This document shows, piece by piece, positions 20,115 through 23,361 of a DNA stretch of 23,361 nucleotides. The notes under the pieces are model-generated. The model was not told the DNA's origin, ran no database searches, and saw only the letters and a list, made by a program, of their open reading frames with translations. How positions within the stretch are numbered: the first letter of the stretch is position 1; every line of letters begins with the position of its first letter. Where the stretch lies: assembly GCA_964436765.1 (NCBI GenBank), contig CAYTEH010000023.1:1-23361 (forward strand), given 5' to 3'. The position numbers and the translations under genes were made by a program. The DNA comes from CAYTEH01 sp964436765 (GTDB lineage: Bacteria; Patescibacteriota; Gracilibacteria; Peribacterales; Peribacteraceae).

Positions 20115-20135
20115 TCAGTCGACTGACACATCATA
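20115..20135 (-). promoter_or_regulatory. -10 box and overlapping palindrome of the patatin gene
   Basis: TATGAT on the minus strand at 20130-20135 and the perfect 12-bp palindrome TCAGTCGACTGA at 20115-20126. The predicted transcription start (about 20123) falls inside the palindrome, a classic operator position. Confidence 0.5.
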
Positions 20136-20143
20136 CATTCTTC

Positions 20144-20980
20144 TTATTTGCTCTTCGTAGCCTCTTTTGCAGCTCTGGCGAAGTGGTCTTTGCGGAGTTG
20201 TCCGTAGAACGAGATCAGGCTGAGCATGAAGACCAAACCCGCGATAGCGGAGGTAGCGTGGACGATAGCCATGCTCACCGCGAGCAGCGGGGTCAGGACT
20301 GTCTCGTCAATAAAGATGCCACACAGGAGCGCAAGGATGAACGGTAGGGCGAAGGTCACGATTGCCATCAGAGCCAGGTTCCAGACCACGTGCCAGAAGC
20401 GGCCGCGGGTCACATCCATGCTGCGGTGCATGGCGTCGCGGTAGGTCGTCCCTTCCTCCACCAGCGCGATCTGGTAGAACGCAGTCCGGATCTGGTACAT
20501 GATTGCCGGGACCGCGAGCGGGATAGACAGCAGGAGCAGGGGGCAGGAGCGCAGGAGCATGGGGATATCGGCAGCCGAGTGGATGGTTTCAATCGTTTCT
20601 GCGCAGAAGAAGAGTACGACGAACGCAAGCGGCACCAGCAGGAGCAGGCGGTAGAGCGTGAAGCAGGCGCGCAGGATCGAGGTCAAAATCAACGGCAGCA
20701 CGAGCGGTGCCGCGTCCTGCACGATGGCTTTGATTGATGTGCGACTGCGGCCCGCCTTGTTCTTCTGGATCATGCGCTTGCCGACGAGCAATACCCCAGC
20801 CGCGCCCCAGTACGAGACGAATGTGACGACGATGAGGAGCACGATCTGCATCGCGAGCGCGAGCGTCGGATCCTTGGGTGGCACCAGCAGGAGCACGTCG
20901 GCGATCAGGAGCGGCAGCGCCATCACCCACAGCACCAGCGCCGCGAGCACGGTCTGCTTGCGGAGATAGGCCCAGGCGGT
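20144..20980 (-). CDS. Multi-span membrane protein, N-terminus lost in the gap
   Basis: The visible 279 residues end at the TAA at 20144-20146. About six hydrophobic helices can be seen, for example LAALVLWVMALPLLIADVLL, IVLLIVVTFVSYWGAAGVLL and IVTFALPFILALLCGIFI. Between helices four and five lies a loop with EEGTTYRDAMHRSMDVTRGR, and the C-terminus is basic (RKDHFARAAKEATKSK). The pattern of paired helices with a short amphipathic loop recalls the DUF4013/DUF975 class of uncharacterised integral membrane proteins; this is a loose resemblance. Its 5' part and start lie in the N gap. The reading frame that joins it to the NIF3-like gene is an artefact of the Ns. Confidence 0.7.
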   Translation of the reverse strand, partial: TAWAYLRKQTVLAALVLWVMALPLLIADVLLLVPPKDPTLALAMQIVLLIVVTFVSYWGAAGVLLVGKRMIQKNKAGRSRTSIKAIVQDAAPLVLPLILTSILRACFTLYRLLLLVPLAFVVLFFCAETIETIHSAADIPMLLRSCPLLLLSIPLAVPAIMYQIRTAFYQIALVEEGTTYRDAMHRSMDVTRGRFWHVVWNLALMAIVTFALPFILALLCGIFIDETVLTPLLAVSMAIVHATSAIAGLVFMLSLISFYGQLRKDHFARAAKEATKSK

Positions 20981-21080
20981 NNNNNNNNNNNNNNNNNNNN
21001 NNNNNNNNNNNNNNNNNNNNNNNNNNNNNNNNNNNNNNNNNNNNNNNNNNNNNNNNNNNNNNNNNNNNNNNNNNNNNNNN
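20981..21080. other. Assembly gap of 100 N
   Basis: Exactly 100 unknown bases, which is a conventional scaffold-gap placeholder and not a measured length. It removes the start of the membrane protein and probably the last base of the NIF3-like stop codon (TA is visible at its edge). Confidence 0.99.
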
Positions 21081-22042
21081 TATTTCCTCTTCACGCGCAC
21101 AAACCCCGACACATCGATCGTCCGGAGCTTCTTTTCTTCCTTCGCGAGCTTGTCGAGCATCAGGTTGATGCCGATGGCGTCCGAAGCCATATGGCTGCAC
21201 TGGATCATGTTCACATGGTGCTTGCGGGCCTCTTCCAGTGTCTTTTCCGTCGCATGCATGGTCAGGATGGTGCCCACGCCCGCGCGAACCTGGGCCTCCA
21301 GGAACTCCTCGGGACCGTTGGTGCCACCCGTGAATTCGGTGGCGCACACCTTGCCCGGCCGGCCGGAGCCGTTCCCGTTCACGATGATAGGCGGGTTGCC
21401 TTTCTTGGAGTAGTAGTCGTATTCGGGGATCTTGTTGATGGCGTTGCAGATGGAGGTGAGGTCGTCGAATTCCTTCGCACAGATCTCCTTCTCCATGTAG
21501 CGCCAGACGAGGTTATCGGTGATGGTGTGGCAGCAGAGGGCGGGGAAGCCGAGGAGTTCGGCGGCGCGCTCGGTCCTAAAGAGGTTATCGGGGTGGATGG
21601 CGCGCCAGATGCGGCTCATGCGGGGGGCCAGGAAGCCCTCCGACACGTTCACGGGAACGCCGAAGTGGGCCAGTACGTCGACCTGGATACTCATCACTTT
21701 ATCGAGGTCGGCAAGTGCGCGGCCTTCGGGGTGGTGGATGAGGAGTCCGTCGATGCGTTCGCCTTTCTCGCGCAGGCGGTCGGCCAGGAGCACTTCCTGC
21801 GTCTCGAGGTCGATACCCACCATCAGCACCTGGATGTCCTCTTCGCCCGTGCCGTTGATGATGCGCGAGTCGCTGTACGGGTTCCACGTGCGCTCGTGGT
21901 CGAAATACTCCTTCTCTTTGCCCTCCAGCTTCTTGTACCGCTCTTCATACTTCTTGAATGTTTTCTCGATCTGTTTCCGGCTGCGCGGGTCGGCATCCAT
22001 GCCCATCTCTACGGCTTTCTTAAACAGCGTCTTCAGTTTCAT
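21081..22042 (-). CDS. NIF3-like (DUF34) protein, 3' end at the gap
   Basis: 320 residues up to the gap, where the next visible bases are TA, probably the stop. The N-terminus is a charged helical segment (residues 1-50). GIDLETQEVLLADRL (76-90), then LIHHPEGRAL (101-110) with the metal-binding-type HH, and in the C-terminal half TMHATEKTLEEARKHHVN (261-278) and CSHMASDAIGINLMLDKL (282-299) match the pattern of NIF3/YbgI family hydrolase-like proteins (H.H..H and a closing H...D.G.N). The family binds a dinuclear metal site; its substrate is not established. The ATG at 22042 has TATAAC about 36 nt upstream, overlapping the glycosyltransferase stop. Identity is by motif, not search. Confidence 0.65.
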
Positions 22043-22077
22043 GTTGAAAAAGTGGAAATGATGATTCGAGCGCTAGG

Positions 22078-23025
22078 TTATATTGATTTGATCATCCCCC
22101 GCAACACCAATACGGGGTGTTTTACTGCGATTCGGATGAGGGATTTCGAGCCTCCTGCCCCCACTTTGCCGCCTTTTTTGGCGCGTTCACGGAACTTGCG
22201 CGTCATTAGAGCGAACTGCTCCATGAGGGACGTCTTCACGAGCGAACGGATGGTGCCGCGCGGGATCTCCTTCAAAAGCGTGTCGTAGAAACCCACGCGG
22301 TCGAACAGTCCATGGCCCCCGGCTTCGTTCCGCGCCGTCGCCCCTGCCGGGTGCACGCGGAATTCCCCCAGTGATTCCTGGAAGAAGAAGAAGTCGCTGC
22401 GCACGAGGCAGCGGAGCCAGTATTCGACGTCGAGCCCCTGGGGCATGTCCGCGCGGAAGGGTCCCGCCTTTTTCATCATGGATCTGCGGAGCATCACGAA
22501 GCTGGGTTCGCCGATGAGGTTCGGCCGGAGCCCCCGCTTCACCCACCGTTCGAGGAATGCCATCGCATCGTTTTGTCCCGGCTTCAGTTCCGCGAGCTGC
22601 AGCGCCTCCACGCCGCGGTAGAACTTCCGGCGCTCCGCGTCGATCTCGCCCTCGAACCGGTAGGTATGGTGCGCGACGGTGAAGCCGATCCCGGGATACC
22701 GCTTCAACGCCTCCATGCTCCGCTGCAGGTACTCGGGGTACCAGAGGTCGTCCTGGAACAGGAGCTGCACATACGGTGCCGTCCCGAAGGCCGAGCATGC
22801 GTTCCAGTTGCCGCCGATCCCGAGGCGTTTTTCGCTCCGCCTGAACGTGATACGCGGGTCATCCAGGTAATCCTTGATCATATCGCGCACGTCGGTGGCC
22901 GAGGGATCATCGTGGATCACCAGTTCCCAATCGGTCAGTGTCTGCTTTTTGACGCACTCGATGGCCGCCCGCAGGTGCGCGGGTTTGGAGTTATACGTCG
23001 GCAGAAGAACAGTTACGACCGGCAT
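22078..23025 (-). CDS. Family 2 glycosyltransferase
   Basis: Transfers a sugar from a nucleotide donor to a surface glycan or protein, at the cytoplasmic face of the membrane; 315 aa. The GT-A fold is visible: VTVLLPTYN at residues 4-12, the nucleotide-binding VIHDDPS at 36-42, GGNWNACSA at 71-79, and the DxD-like FQDDLWYPEY at 90-99. A later acidic DVEYWLR block is probably the catalytic loop. The C-terminal 50 residues are basic and rich in Lys/Arg with a final hydrophobic stretch. TAGACT lies exactly 6 nt before the ATG at 23025, supporting the start. With ugd at the other end of the window it suits surface-polysaccharide synthesis. Confidence 0.93.
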   Translation of the reverse strand: MPVVTVLLPTYNSKPAHLRAAIECVKKQTLTDWELVIHDDPSATDVRDMIKDYLDDPRITFRRSEKRLGIGGNWNACSAFGTAPYVQLLFQDDLWYPEYLQRSMEALKRYPGIGFTVAHHTYRFEGEIDAERRKFYRGVEALQLAELKPGQNDAMAFLERWVKRGLRPNLIGEPSFVMLRRSMMKKAGPFRADMPQGLDVEYWLRCLVRSDFFFFQESLGEFRVHPAGATARNEAGGHGLFDRVGFYDTLLKEIPRGTIRSLVKTSLMEQFALMTRKFRERAKKGGKVGAGGSKSLIRIAVKHPVLVLRGMIKSI

Positions 23026-23031
23026 GAATAA

Positions 23032-23037
23032 AGTCTA
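23032..23037 (-). promoter_or_regulatory. -10 box of the glycosyltransferase gene
   Basis: TAGACT on the minus strand ends 6 nt before the ATG at 23025, predicting a leaderless transcript. Confidence 0.6.
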
Positions 23038-23063
23038 TCGCACATTATTCAGAAAGAGATGTC

Positions 23064-23090
23064 CTTTTCTTGTCTGCCCGACAAGAAAAG
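23064..23090. repeat. 11-bp inverted repeat, possible terminator or REP-like element
   Basis: CTTTTCTTGTC (23064-23074) and GACAAGAAAAG (23080-23090) pair perfectly with a 5-nt loop. It lies between the glycosyltransferase promoter and the upstream acyl-CoA synthetase. The adjacent 23091-23245 is very GC-rich, with a CGCGCT/AGCGCG hairpin at 23186-23199 and no supported gene. Confidence 0.55.
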
Positions 23091-23245
23091 TACCAAAAGA
23101 AGCGCACCGCGCGCCAAAGCCCCTCCGCCCGGCTCCGGATCTCCGTCGCGGCGCCTCCAAGGCTTCGGCACCGCTCCGTCGATCACGCGCTAAAGCGCGG
23201 AGCCTTCCCCGTCACCCCCCGTGGCGCGCGGAACCACCCCGGTGA

Positions 23246-23361
23246 TTATTCAAGGACAACTTTGGCGTCTGCAATAACAATCCTCGTCTCCCACACAAGG
23301 ACCGGGTTCAGATCGAGTTCTTTGATCTGCGGGCAGTCGTGCACCAAATGCGAGACCTGCG
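23246..23361 (-). CDS. ADP-forming acyl-CoA (acetyl-CoA) synthetase, C-terminus only
   Basis: The last 37 codons before the TAA at 23246-23248. The visible IKELDLNPVLVWE and the end VIADAKVVLE match the C-terminal beta-strand pair of ATP-grasp acyl-CoA synthetases (ELD.NPLLV...DA), which convert acyl-CoA, ADP and phosphate to acid, CoA and ATP, giving fermentative energy conservation. The N-terminal CoA-binding and ligase domains are outside the window. It could also be a related ATP-grasp protein such as a succinyl-CoA synthetase beta homologue. Confidence 0.65.
   Translation of the reverse strand, partial: QVSHLVHDCPQIKELDLNPVLVWETRIVIADAKVVLE

Noticed and set aside
20144..22042. One 632-codon gene across the N gap
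   Set aside because: The Ns translate as X and join an NIF3-like protein to an unrelated membrane protein. TA just before the gap is probably the first protein's stop codon.

Overview
The window is a GC-rich piece of a bacterial chromosome with one 100-base scaffold gap. No rRNA or marker phylogeny is available, so the assignment is inference. Mixed small genes, very short or absent 5' leaders and few Shine-Dalgarno sites, together with an infC-rpmI-rplT cluster, suggest a Candidate Phyla Radiation (Patescibacteria) genome, perhaps Peregrinibacteria/Peribacteria-like. UGA is used as a stop and a complete prfB (RF2) is present, so the UGA-glycine code of Gracilibacteria/Absconditabacteria does not apply.

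Layout. 1-4446: UDP-glucose 6-dehydrogenase (minus, cut by the window edge), a divergent adenosine kinase, a minus-strand membrane-anchored protein with a Ser/Lys tail, and S-adenosylhomocysteinase. The last enzyme releases adenosine and the kinase can recycle it to AMP. 4447-7734: an accessory stretch with a RAYT transposase relic, a 381-aa orphan, several tiny Cys-containing or basic ORFs and two strong hairpins. 7785-9877: a PolX DNA polymerase without PHP domain, an acidic orphan and a zinc cytidine/deoxycytidylate-type deaminase. 10033-10122: tRNA-Ser(CGA), with a 20-bp copy of its 3' end nearby. 10302-14210: a 1302-aa exported cysteine-rich protein built from CGNG..EQCD repeats, disintegrin-like modules and an Ig-like domain. 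14450-14620: a 56-aa single-domain bacterial histone. 14674-17776: a 43-aa membrane peptide, prfB with a programmed +1 frameshift, and a PilN/PilO-like pair. 17905-19189: infC, rpmI, rplT. 19240-23361 (minus): a patatin-like phospholipase, a multi-span membrane protein and a NIF3-like protein on either side of the N gap, a GT2 glycosyltransferase, and the C-terminus of an ADP-forming acyl-CoA synthetase.

Two patterns run across the window. First, at least nine genes have a TAnnnT-type -10 hexamer exactly 6 or 7 nt before the start codon, which places the transcription start on or next to the start codon (leaderless mRNA). This rule also picks an ATT start for infC. Second, four intergenic elements consist of inverted arms of telomere-like CCCTAG/CCCTAA repeats. 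Six of their eight arms sit directly upstream of a gene start, always with the C-rich strand as coding strand.

The most notable single items are the bacterial histone, the leaderless promoter architecture, the paired C-rich promoter elements, and the giant cysteine-rich protein with disintegrin-like repeats.
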